Source: Oxyruncus cristatus
Lineage: Eukaryota > Chordata > Aves > Passeriformes > Cotingidae
Reading direction: 5' to 3'
Assembly (NCBI GenBank): GCA_013399855.1
Contig: VXAY01002371.1
Coordinates: forward strand, 1,712,367 to 1,776,366
DNA length: 64,000 nucleotides
Of the stretch, positions 27,201 to 39,200 are shown piece after piece. A model generated the notes under the pieces. It did not search any database and was not told where the DNA came from. It worked only from the letters and a program-made list of their open reading frames with translations. Each line of letters opens with the position of its first letter. Position 1 is the first letter of the stretch. A program made the position numbers and the translations under genes.

Positions 27201-30200
27201 TCATAAGTGAAGAGAGTGTAAAGTGTGTGTGTGTGTATTCAACAAACTGCAAAATCTCCAACCTCCATCCATGATGCAGCCAGCAACATTGGAGCCTGTA
27301 ATTGCACATTTGGGTTTAAATGTTTCACAGTGTCTAGGAATTATAAATACCCACTGCAAATGCTCTTCTAGTTTATTCCTGATATGCTAGAGACCAAACT
27401 TGTTGTTCTGAACAGTAAAATGCAACTAAAATGTATTTCTTTATCTCTAGAGATAGCTGTGTTTATGGTTTTTTTAAAAGTTGCTACTAACTGCAAAGTC
27501 TTTTTTGTTCTTTCTAAATGCAAACAAATATATTTACGTGTCTCAGCCAATACAAACTCGTCTGCTGAAAAATTGCAGTTTGATTAACAGATCATGTCAC
27601 ACAAAAATAGGATGAAGACTTTATTTCTTCATAACTTTCATTTTGTTCTGTACGGAGAGCATTCCTTTCACTTTTTTTCATTTTTGCTTTTTTTATTGTC
27701 TCTGTGTTCGGCTTGTTATAGGGCTTGTTGTTGAGACACTGTGGGGACAGAGTCATGAGTTACCATGACTGTAACTATATAATGATTGGGTCTTGGGCAT
27801 TAACTGCCTATTACAGGCTTTTAGTGTGCTAAATAATATGTTGCCAGGTATGCTAACTCAAACTGCCTCCACTCATTGCAAGCCGAGGACATGCAAATGA
27901 ATGAAGCTTGTGCATGACCTAGTAGCTAAGTTTGGTGTCCAGGGTAACATCATCATGCATTCAAGCATGTAGATAGCATATTTGAAAACACAATATGAAA
28001 TTACAGCTAAAATTAATTAGAGTGTATGTGTGTGTATATTCCAGCATTTTGTTTCTGAATTCTCTAGTGGTGTGGCTTTTACCGGATAATTCTGGAAACT
28101 CATTCACTTCAAAAATGCAAGATGAGGAGTAATAGATTGTGGGGAAATGCTGCTTTTAGCAAAAAGTGTGCTAGGTTTTGAATGGTGGAAAATTTAAAAT
28201 CAGTACTTTTCCCCCAGCAGTAATAGATTGTTCTGTGATGAACTACCTTTTCAGTAAGGTAGGAAAATAAATAGTGACTTAATGCCTTGTATAAGCTGTA
28301 TGATGGTAAATATTTTGGGGATACAATTTTCAGATTTGGAATTGCATTTTACTTCTGATAGGTATGTATTGGATTGTATTTCTATTCACGGTGTTTCTTG
28401 GGCCACAAGGCACTTAAAAGCTGAGGAAAAGGGAAAATATATAATAAAGGAAAAATACAGGGAAGAATAAGAGGGGAAAATAGCCCTTTGTTGATGCACT
28501 GAATTGTCTGACAGTCCAAAGCGAAGTCATAGTTGAGACAGTTTGTCAGGTATTTGTCATGCCATTGCACAGCCCCTGATTGGGATTACCTTGGATGAGT
28601 CTTTAGCGGCTTTTAGGTGTTTGTAGTTGAAGATTCCTCAGTCTGTTCCTGTCTTTGTTCAGTCAGTTTAGCTTCACAGTGATACCTGTGCTTTTATATT
28701 TGGACGTTCCAGCCCCACCTGAGGATGCCACTGCAATGTTGTCATAATCTCCCCTCGATGAGGTGACAGTAGTTGCAACACTTCTGTGCTCAGAAGTACA
28801 TTTCTGACAGTTGTAATCCTGGATGGGATATGTAGGTAGGTGGGAACTCAATTGCCCATGGCCTCCATGGGCTGATTTCCATGTGGATCACAGAAATTAT
28901 GAGCTCATTAAAATTTTTGAAGCTGCTGATACCTAGAAGTCGAAAGTAGGAAATTTAAAGAGAATTGTCACATATCCAGTAAAGTTCTTGCTGGAGTCAA
29001 AACGGCTGGCGTAGCTGTGAGGAAGTTACAGAATCTCCCTGTTTGTTTATTTTCTCTTTGGGAGACCTCATGTAGCTTTCCCACAGAAACAGCTCTGCTG
29101 TAAGCTAATGTGATGTATAACAAACAAACAAAAAGTCTGCATATTCTTGTCTTTGTTTTGGTATACATGAAGAGAGAAGGCTTTCAATGTTATGGAAAAC
29201 TTACTTTGCCAAGGAGCTGATGACTGCTTGATAGGTGGCAAAGTAAGTTTTAAGGAGGAAAATGATGATGGGTTTTCTGCGTTTTGATTGAAAACCTATC
29301 AAAGAAATTTGAAGAATAATGCGAATGGCTGTAAAAGTCTCTTGAAGTTCATTAACATTTACTGCATTTTTAAGGAAGGTTTCTCCTGGATTTGCATAAG
29401 GTTAAAACACAACGTTGCACCAATGCTAAAGTTAGCCATTGGCAGTTGTAATTTTATACCCATGTGAGTGAGTGACCTAAGCTACAGGAGTGTAGGTTCT
29501 GTAGTGTAGCCAGCAAAAATATTTCAGTGTCCACAAAACACCTTAAATTGATTATTGTATTTATAAAAACTGATCGAAATCAACCAGGTACAAAAAGGGA
29601 AGATGTTTTAAATAAGCATTCTAAGGGAAATTGTTGGAATAGAAATTTCTTTTAATTTCAGGCTTTTGTTTTGTTTTTCTTTCAACTAATATTTAAAGCT
29701 GAGGTTTAGAGCTGGTGCAGAGTATATCAATGTACTGGAAATTCAGCAGAGGCAAGATCTCTTCCTGTCAGTTTAAACAATGAGCAATGGTGTGTTTCTC
29801 TTTTTGTTTTCTGGAAGAAGATCTGTCTCAGAAAATTCACAGGGCTTTCTGGCTCATGTTACATAGTCATTTTAGAATAGGGCAGTCAAGTTACAAGAGC
29901 GTTTTAGTAATGTTACACTTGATTTTTTGTTATATTCTGTGACAAATGGTTACTATCCTTCATGCTACTACCAACATGCCATCTTGGTTATGTATTTGTC
30001 TATTCCAGTTTCCTTTCCTTTACTGGATGGGAGCTGCATCTTTGCTTTGGCTTGTTTCGTAAGAGTTGTAAAGAGTCCCTGCCTTGCTGTGCATGCCAGG
30101 TTAGCTACCTGTCATGTTTTGAGCTGCAACTGAGTAAATAACTTAGTGGTGGTATCTCTGAATTCTCTTGAATGTGAGCTTTGTGTGTTTGATGCTCAGA

Positions 30201-33200
30201 AATAGAGATAGCCACCAATAGGAAGCACTGCAAATAGGAGTTGTTCTGTTAGTCGTGTAGAAGTTGTGTGCACTGACTTTTGGGGGTTTGTGAAAAGTTC
30301 TTTACTGGTAACTTCCAGTAAACAATTATAGGTGACTCTTTCATAGTAGAATAGTTTGCTTTTTGTTGTTTTGTTATTGTTGTTTTTCCTTTTTTGTTTT
30401 GTTGTGTTTGTTTCCAAATAATTAATAGCTAAATAGTTTTTACTTTCTTAAGTCTTTAAGTGCAGTAATGCCTCAGGATTACTCATAAATCTGGCTTTAA
30501 TCTGGAATAAGAGGATCAAGTAAATGAGATTAGGACAATAGACAAAAATTAATGAGATAGCAGGAGAACAAGGGGTAAGGAGAAACTACGCTAAAAATTA
30601 TTTGAATGGATTTTGGGAAACCAGTGTTAGAACAGTAGTCAGACATATGAAACTGGTAGCAAGAGTTAACCAGGCTGTGGTGCTCTGAAGGAAGCATGCT
30701 TGTATAAAACTAAGGATCCTGGGACAAAAAGGAGATGGAAAAAATAGTGGTGGGAAAACTGGAAGCTATTGTTGTGGCAACAGTAAAACGCTGAGAGCTG
30801 CCTGTCCTGACAACGTAGAGATCAAAAGTATCCAAAACCACTTTTGAGAGCAGATAAAAGATACGCTCCAATTCTCCCACCTTTTGTTGGCTCTACACAG
30901 GTATTTTGCTAAAATTCTGTGCATTCCTTTTTAAGTCAAAGGAGTGCCATTCTAGGATGATGAAATAATCTGGATAGTAAGTTATTGACAATGTTTTAGA
31001 TTTTGATGGTTGGTGAGCACGATGTTATAAATGGGGAAAAAAATTACTAAAACCAAATGCCCAAATTAGGTAACCCATGTAATACGTGGTCATATAAGAG
31101 TAGTTCAAGATGAAGCGTCTAAGCTCAGAGATTCTCTTATAGATCTGCTAAACTCTGTTGATTTCATTGGAACTTTAGTTAAAACACTATTTTTCTGAAT
31201 AGGAAATTTTTTTCCTAGAACAGCATAAAGTTGTTAATTTGGCTTGCTTCCTACTGCCCAAATTTTTCTAGACATACTTAACAAAGATTTCTTAAAAAAA
31301 AAAAAAAAAAGCCCAGGATCTGATGATGCTATATGAGATAGATTTGCAAAGTTAATGTTTCTCATCTGTTTACATTTGAGGGACAAAGAAGGGCTTTTGC
31401 CAATCTGTGAACTTACTGAACTAAGCTGAATCTCATGATTATACTAACGCTTTTATGCCATTTGAGTTGTGATCTGAGACTAGCAATATCTTTGAAAAAT
31501 TACTGGTTGGGAAAGGAAGCGTTTCTAGTTAGATCTAGGTGTTTTAGCTCAAGTTGTGAGGAGGCCACTGGATAAGAGTTCCCCTTTGACTACGATGTGC
31601 GTGCATGCTTGTATTTCCTTGGGAATGAACATTAGTTCTTAACATCAGCTTCACCAAAGCACTTAATTCTCTGCAGGTAGAAAAGGCAGCAAAGATACGA
31701 ATGGTTATGCTTTACCGTAAAGTAGGATTTGTGAGAGTGATGTGAGCGGAAAAAGGAGTGGGTTGGGGCTTTTGTCTTGTGCCAGTCAGGAAAAGAAATG
31801 TTGTGCCTCAAATGAATCATTTGAATGCATTTTGGAGACACGTGTTCGTACTTCAAGGAAGAAAAACAGGAAGAGGAGAAAAACCCTAGCACCCCCCCAG
31901 AATTTTAACATGGATTTAACAAATGTGATGATGTTGGAAGTAGGGAGAACACTTAAACTGAGGTGTCTCTCATTCACTGAAGGCTGATAAGTTTTCTACT
32001 TGCAAAATCAGCTATCATTGTCTCTTCATGAAAGGGGCAAGAATCGAGTCTTCTCTAGGGACAAGAATACAGTGGAGATTAGAGTCTTTGATTTGAGATT
32101 GGATATCTTTCTAAAATTCTATTCAATCTGGTCTAGAGGTGGGAGCTGTAGCATGATGCTTTTGAGCTTTTGTGTGGACTATGATTGTCACTGTCCCTTA
32201 TCACCCTTAAATCTGCAAAAATATCGTGAAACTCGAGTGTAAAATAAATCATGTTAAGTTGAATATAGTGAAATTTGTGTCCTCTTTTATTTGAAAGGCA
32301 GTTGATCTCTCATTGTGGAGGGTTATGATGACATGGAAGTTGGAGAGGGATAGCTGAGCTCTACAAACAAAACTGTTGGTTATTTAATTTAAAATATTCT
32401 ATTATTTCATTCAAAGTTTGAGCAGTGGGAATAAAAGATCTCATGCATTACTACAGAGAAGTATTAATACATGCTTAGAGTATTGTGATGGATGGTTTGT
32501 TAATGAAAATGGTGAGACTTTTGTGCTGTAATAAAAAGTCTAAATTCAATATATTCTTTTTAGAACTTTTGCCAAAATAATCTTCTCTTTTTCTGCTATC
32601 ATAGAAAATTGCTTAAATAAAAGACACATGTATATTAGCATTTCAGCTTGAGCTAGGGGCTAACATTGTGGCAGTATTTTTGTGAAGATAAAGTAATCTT
32701 ATTGAAATTTGCTGTACAAATATTCTTCATTGAAATCAAAAGCTTTAGGTTCAGATATCCTTAGCCAGGCTGACATCAGCAAAGAATTTGATTAATCTTT
32801 TTTCTTGTTTTGCCAGAATAACCCCTACACCCCTAGGAGAGGGGAAAAGCACAGTCACCATTGGTCTTGTTCAGGCACTTACTGCACAGCTTAAAATTAA
32901 TTCCTTTGCTTGTCTGAGACAACCTTCTCAAGGACCTACTTTTGGAGTTAAAGGTACATAACATTTGCAGAACCTATGACCTCTTTCAGGTTAAAAGGAA
33001 ATACTGCTTTTTTGTTTTCTTCTTTTCTTTCTTCTTTTTTAATTTCTTAATTACCTCACTCAGTGGGTTGCCCAAGTGGCAGTTTGATTTTTTAATACAA
33101 ATATAACTAATAGCTAAAGGTGTCTTGCACGTGACTTCCCGTGCAGGGTTCATATCTATGTTCATGCACTCAGCGTGTATTGATATATTGATGCAGATAA

Positions 33201-36200
33201 AGCCCAAATGTAATGAAAGGCACAGGAATGTATTAGCCAGGAGGAATTTTGTGTGAGTACACCCTTCCAGCCACCCCTCTACTTGGAGACTCTCTAAATA
33301 TGTCCATAAATGTTATTGTTTAATTATTTCTTGAGTAAGAGTCCATACTGGATATTTCCAATCAATACAACAAAGTCAGCAGTTATGCGTATGGTTCAGC
33401 TGTGTCAGCATCATGTGTTTGGCTAGGTCTGAACCTCTTCTTTCTGTTCTCCTGAGCTGTCACCTCTAATCGTGGGCTGCTGCCTTTTTGCCTAGAAGGC
33501 CTGAGGGCCAGGTAAGACCCAGCCAGATTTCAAGCCTGACTTCAATGCTGATAGGAAGTAATGCAATCTTTTTTTTTTACCATTTCTCAGCTGAAATTGG
33601 TGCCTAACGGGGCAAGCACTCCCCACTGCTCTACTTTGCTTTGCTGAAGTTTAAGTTAACAAGTTTGATTTCAGCTGGAAGGCTCCTGGTGCTTGGTGCT
33701 TCTCAGCTAAGACTGATGCATGTGAGTGCTTTAATCCCTCCACTCAACTTAAGCATGGGCTACAGCAAATTTCTTTGCCTGTACCCTGAGAGGCAGGGGG
33801 GAAGGAGCACTCAGGCGAGGGTGTGAAGGTTTCATTCAGAAGCAGTTCTTGCTTGTGACTGCTCTGTCTTTCCACCCAACAGCTGCATGTGCATGACTGT
33901 GTCCTAAATCTGACCAAGAGCAGAGGGTAGCCCTTATGTAGCCAAAGCCTGCACCAACCATCATGTGTAGGCTTTCGTTTCGGATCTAGAATTCCCTTTT
34001 TACTATCTGCTGAAAAAAACCCAGCAAGGTTAAGGAAATCCTGTTTATTTGAGGATGTCATTGATCTTTTTTGATAGAAATCAAAATACTGAAAGTGTGT
34101 CATCAACACTGTATGTTTCACTTTGTTTGTTTAAAGATGGGGGGTTTTTTTTACAAAACCAGTGGGAGTCTGGTGAGACCATATGCTTTCCTGTGCAGGT
34201 GGAGCAGCCGGTGGTGGATATGCTCAAGTGATCCCCATGGAGGAGGTGAGACAGCCTCAACTTGCACTTTGTGATACAGTTTAAGGTGCATGATGGTATT
34301 CAGTTGAAGGTCAGACTTGATGATTTTGGAGATCTTTTCCAACCTTAGTGATTCTGTGATATTCACAGTGCTTGTTTGGAAATGTGTAACAGTTTCACCC
34401 CAAGAGAATCTAATTTAGAGCTCAGGAAAACCACTGCATAGCCAGAACTGGTGAAGTACCACCCTGAATGTGTACAGCTGGTCCAAGCAGAATCCTAAGT
34501 TGATTTTTTTTTTTTGCCCGCTATTGTACTTTAGTGTGAGCACAGTCAAGGGCTTGTGTTGGTTGCTGTCACTACCCCTCCACCGTAGGCTCTGAAGTGC
34601 CATTAAAACTGACCTTCTGACTTCCTCTGTCAGATTCATAGAAATACAGTACCTGTGTAACACAAGTTTTAATTTCTTCTAAGATGCTGATTTTGGAGTT
34701 TTCCATAAAACTTTGTTGGTCAAACAATGTCATGCCTGTGAGGTTACAAGCTGTTCTGCAGCTAGCAGAAACCTGACATACCAAAAGCCCCAAAGCCAGC
34801 ATGGGTGGTGTGCTTTGGGGGAGATTCAGCAGTAATCTACACCTCTGGTCCAGGTCAGTTAGTGATTACCAGCAGTAAACTGATTTAGTATTAATGGTGT
34901 GATACTGTAGCCCTTGGTTTCTCATTCTTGAATCATTTAGCAAAGAATGAAGATGTTTGTGGCTGAACTTAGGGTAGTTTACCACATACTCAGGTATGTG
35001 GTATACTCAGGGAACAAGTCCTTCATATGGCCTGGTGTGTTTACAGCCTGGAAATATTTAATCTGCGCTAAGAGGTGACTTATCAGGGTTGCAGCCTCAA
35101 GCAGATTGCTGCTGCTAATTTGTCTGAGATTCATAAATTAAATGTGTTCTTATAAAAAGATCTTGTTGCTTTCACCTTCTAGTTCAATCTTCATTTGACT
35201 GGAGATATTCATGCTATAACTGCTGCGAATAATTTGCTGGCTGCTGCTATCGATGCTAGGATCTTGCATGAAAACACTCAGTCTGATAAGGTGAGAATTA
35301 TTTTCTTATATCCACATGACATTTTTTCTTCTTGGTTTTTCAATAAACTGCATTTCAAAGCAAAATAACTTGTTTATCTTTTTGTATTTTCACCATGTGA
35401 ACAGGAATTATTGCTGAAGCCATTCTATTTTCTGCTGTGAAATTTTCCTTACGGAATACATTTTTCTGGCAAATGGCTATCATGAGGTAGTCTTTAAGAT
35501 AAGGATCTTGTGCTAAGAATATTGACAACTATTTCAGACTGTACTAAATATTGTTCTTAAGGATGTTTTCCCTATATATAATATCATACTTTTCAATAAT
35601 TTGTAGACTACATTTAAAATTACCAATTACTCTTCCGATGTGTAGCTGGGTATGATGTACCTTAAGGAGTTGTGGGGAAAAATAAACTTTCCCTCTGCTA
35701 AATCTATTGTGACCTTAAGACAAACCTGAGTCTTCAAAGAGAAGGGAGAGAGTAAAGGAAGGAGCCTCTTCTTTCTGGCTGCAGTGTCAAAACTGAGCAG
35801 GGTTGTCGTATTCCCTTTACTCAGTACAACACAAGCGTGCACTTAGGCCAGTTTGCAAATGTTGATTACAGTTTCAAAAATTTGGGCCGGGGTTAAGTTT
35901 TAAAAGTTTCCCAATTTCAAAATTAATCCTTTTTTTTTGTTTTTTGTAAAACAGAGAAACCCAGTAATTTCTGGTAATTGGATTTTAGACATATAGATTG
36001 CTCAGAAGCCTTCCACTTTCTCAGAATTATTTTTTACATGGCTAACCGGAAATCCACAACTTATGTGATTGGAAAATTCTTACTGAAATTAGGTGGAATA
36101 AATTTGAAAAGAATTAGCTTTTTGTAACTTTTTCTTTCATGAACTTCTTGTGTGTATAACTTTTATTTTCATTAACTTCTTGTGTGTTTTTTCTAGTCTT

Positions 36201-39200
36201 TGTATAATAGGCTGGTTCCAGTAGTTAATGGTGTGAGAGAATTTTCTCCTATTCAGCTTGCCCGTCTGAGAGTAAGTTGTTAATACAGTCTCTCCTCAAT
36301 TAGGTCTCTTCATAAAATGGATTCTCTTACACAACTTGTTTAAAATGATTTGATGTATGGGACTGAGTTTGTATCAACCCTCATGAATTTATCAAGTCCA
36401 GACTTTTTTTCTGAAATCAACATCCTTGGAGTAATAGGATCTGGGTCTGATATTATTTTCATAACTAACATTTTTGCTGTTCTTTTCTTCTGAAGTAAAC
36501 CAGTAATGTTTTTAAATGCTGTGTCTTTTCTGATGAAATATTAACGTTAGAGGTTTTAAAATACTTTTCCTATTATGGTAGAGTCACGTTTGAAAGCTCA
36601 CGTTCTTTGGTTTTGTAGTATTTTCTGTTTATTATAGCATATACTTCTGGGGTTTTATTGATGTCAGTTTGACAGTGTTCTTCGTTCAAGGGGTAGAAGT
36701 ACGTTTTTGCACACAGTGTATTTTTGCATCCCATCTTGCTTCCTAGATGCCTCCAGAAGAGCTTCCTGTGCAATTCATGTATGAATAACATATCTAGATT
36801 TGAGACTGCCAATCTGATAAATACCTAGAGAGCAAAACAGTCCACTAGCTTAGGAGAAAGAGAATATGAACCCCTTAAATATGACCCTTAAGGACAACTT
36901 CAGTCTTCTGTGTCCATGTTTGTCCAAGTTCCATGTTTGTTGCTGGCTTATGAGTCCTGACTGGTGTTGTGTCAGAGTCATTGGATGGCAATGGACAGCT
37001 GCCACATGCACACGTGGTATTGGGGGGTGGAAAGAAGGATAGACGTAGTACCAGCTTCTGTTTTGGGCAGGGAGGAAAAGAAAGTTCTCGTAACAGCTTT
37101 TGTGCTGCTCAGTTGAAGGTCAGTAAACTAAAATGTGGATGATGCCTACTTGACTCTAAAGCAGAGTCAGTCTCATAGATTGTTCTATCAGAATTTTGGA
37201 GTGTTTTCATTTTGTCCTCATTTACACTGTTACAGGTAACAGGTTAGGGAAGGAGAGGAAGTGTTTGTGTTACTCATGACATACCAGTTATCTCTGCATT
37301 TGAAATGGATTTCTCTCTTCACATTACCTGCAACTAAGTAAAAAATAGTTTGGCTTTATAACATTCAAATACATGCATCATAATTTCCAGTATAACTGAC
37401 TTATTTTGCTGTGGATGATTCTTAGTGTAATGATTCCTTATATCTAAAAAAAAAAATCAAATGTAAAGAAAAATCTTTACGGGATGGGATTACATTTTTT
37501 TTTTGAAAGAGGATTATTAAGATTGAAACTCCTCACTTACATGTGTGGGGTTGATAAGCCAGAGCAGCTATACCGTTTGAAACAAATAAGGCATTTCATT
37601 GTACTTCTTTCATTTGTTTTGTGTGTAGAAGCTTGGAATAAACAAGACTGATCCTGAGACTTTAACAGAAGAGGAGATCAGCAAATTTGCACGCCTTGAT
37701 ATTGACCCATCTACCATAACATGGCAAAGAGGTATGTAGTCAGAAAGCCTCACTTCAGCTTGGATTTAATCATAACTTATTTCCAATTTTGCTTAATTTT
37801 ACCTGAATCAGAGGTGTTTCTGCTCTCTGACTGTAAGAATAATCAGTTTGCAAGTGTGAAATGTAGGTGCATAAGAAATGTGGGTGTAGCATGTTGCTCT
37901 AAACTTGGCCAAATATCTGCAGTAACTCAAGAGACTTTGCTAAAATTCTGAAAGACAGGTTTCTTTAAAAGTTTGAACACATCCCAGGTCTCTCTCACAT
38001 TAGGTAATATATCTTCAAACATATGGAAGTGTCTTTTCTGTGTATTTTACAAATCTTAGCCATTCTTTTCATAACTGTGTCTGTTATGGTTTTAGATTAT
38101 TTGTACTTACTCTTCTTGATTTTGGTCCCTCATCCTCTCCAGCTCAGCAGTCTGGGTAGCTCAAGAGACTAAATAGGCTTAAGGGATTATGTGTTTTTCT
38201 TATTTTTAAAGTGTCTTAAATTGTTTGCTTCATTAAGAAGAAGAGCTAAAAGTTGTGGTAAGGTTGCCAAACAAACTGATATCCACCCTCAGGCAACTCC
38301 CTCTACTTTTTCCAGTTCTAGTGCTGGGTCAAATTTCAGTGTTTACCTCAACTTCTGCATCTCTCTTTTTCTTTTTTAAGGAAGTAAACTATGCATAAAG
38401 TTTTGAGCTAAATACCACTGAATTTTATTTTCCTCCTTAGTTCCCAAACACTAAAGTTATTAATTCAAAAATTATTGTTAAATGGAATGTATTGTGATGC
38501 TTAGAGAAAAAAGTGAATCTGTTGAGAAGGGAGGAGTCTCAGCCATGCTTTACTGTGCCCTTTGTGTGCATGCCATCTCAAACCTGAGATATTTTTCTCA
38601 AAATAATTCCGGGGATGTGGCATAAGATGTTTTTTATTAGTCACACAGTATGTCTGGAAGAGACCTGTATTAGGATGAAGGAGTAATATAAATATTTAGT
38701 GTAATATGACTCCTCGTTTTTATCAGCATGGGTTTGGGAGGAGGCAAAATTGCTCAACAGCTGTTAACCTCAAGTGAGTTATTTAATTCATCTCAAAGAA
38801 TGTTAGTGAAACTTCTATTCCACAAAGCTCTGTATGATGTATATATTAAACATTTCAGACAAAAATACTGGCTTTAGGAATGTTTTAGATAACTTGGAAA
38901 ATGTTTTATTTAGGACTATTTCCACAGCCCATATGTCTCTGAAGCTTGTTACATACCAGGGAATTTGTAGGGAAGAAGAGTAAGCTATCAGATTTTCTGA
39001 AAATTAATTTTAGTCAGGACCTGTTTCCATAGAAGTGTCACAAGCTTAAAGTTCATTGTCATCTTATACTAATTTGAACACCTACAACATGCTGAAAAGC
39101 AGGAAAACTCCCCCTTACTTACCCTTCCCCTAGTATTTGGATTCTCTTTACATCTCCAGAGAATAAAAAATTTGATACATTAAACCTAGCACTTGTTTGA

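Larger units (their letters stand above)
25076..32816 (+). other. MTHFD1L: Intron 10-11 (7.7 kb)
   Basis: The longest intron in the window. It holds the CR1-tail-like trace at 25304, (GT)7 at 27223, the perfect hairpin at 29196-29251 and the A17 tract at 31294. A 168-codon open frame at 26002-26508 has no recognisable family or splice-consistent role. Confidence 0.8.

Noticed and set aside
31294..31310. A17 tract as the tail of a processed pseudogene or SINE
   Set aside because: No gene-like or SINE-like sequence precedes it and no target-site duplication is apparent.
33744..34121. 125-codon open frame on the - strand
   Set aside because: Intronic, antisense, no recognised motif; ends with Ser/Cys-rich low-information sequence.
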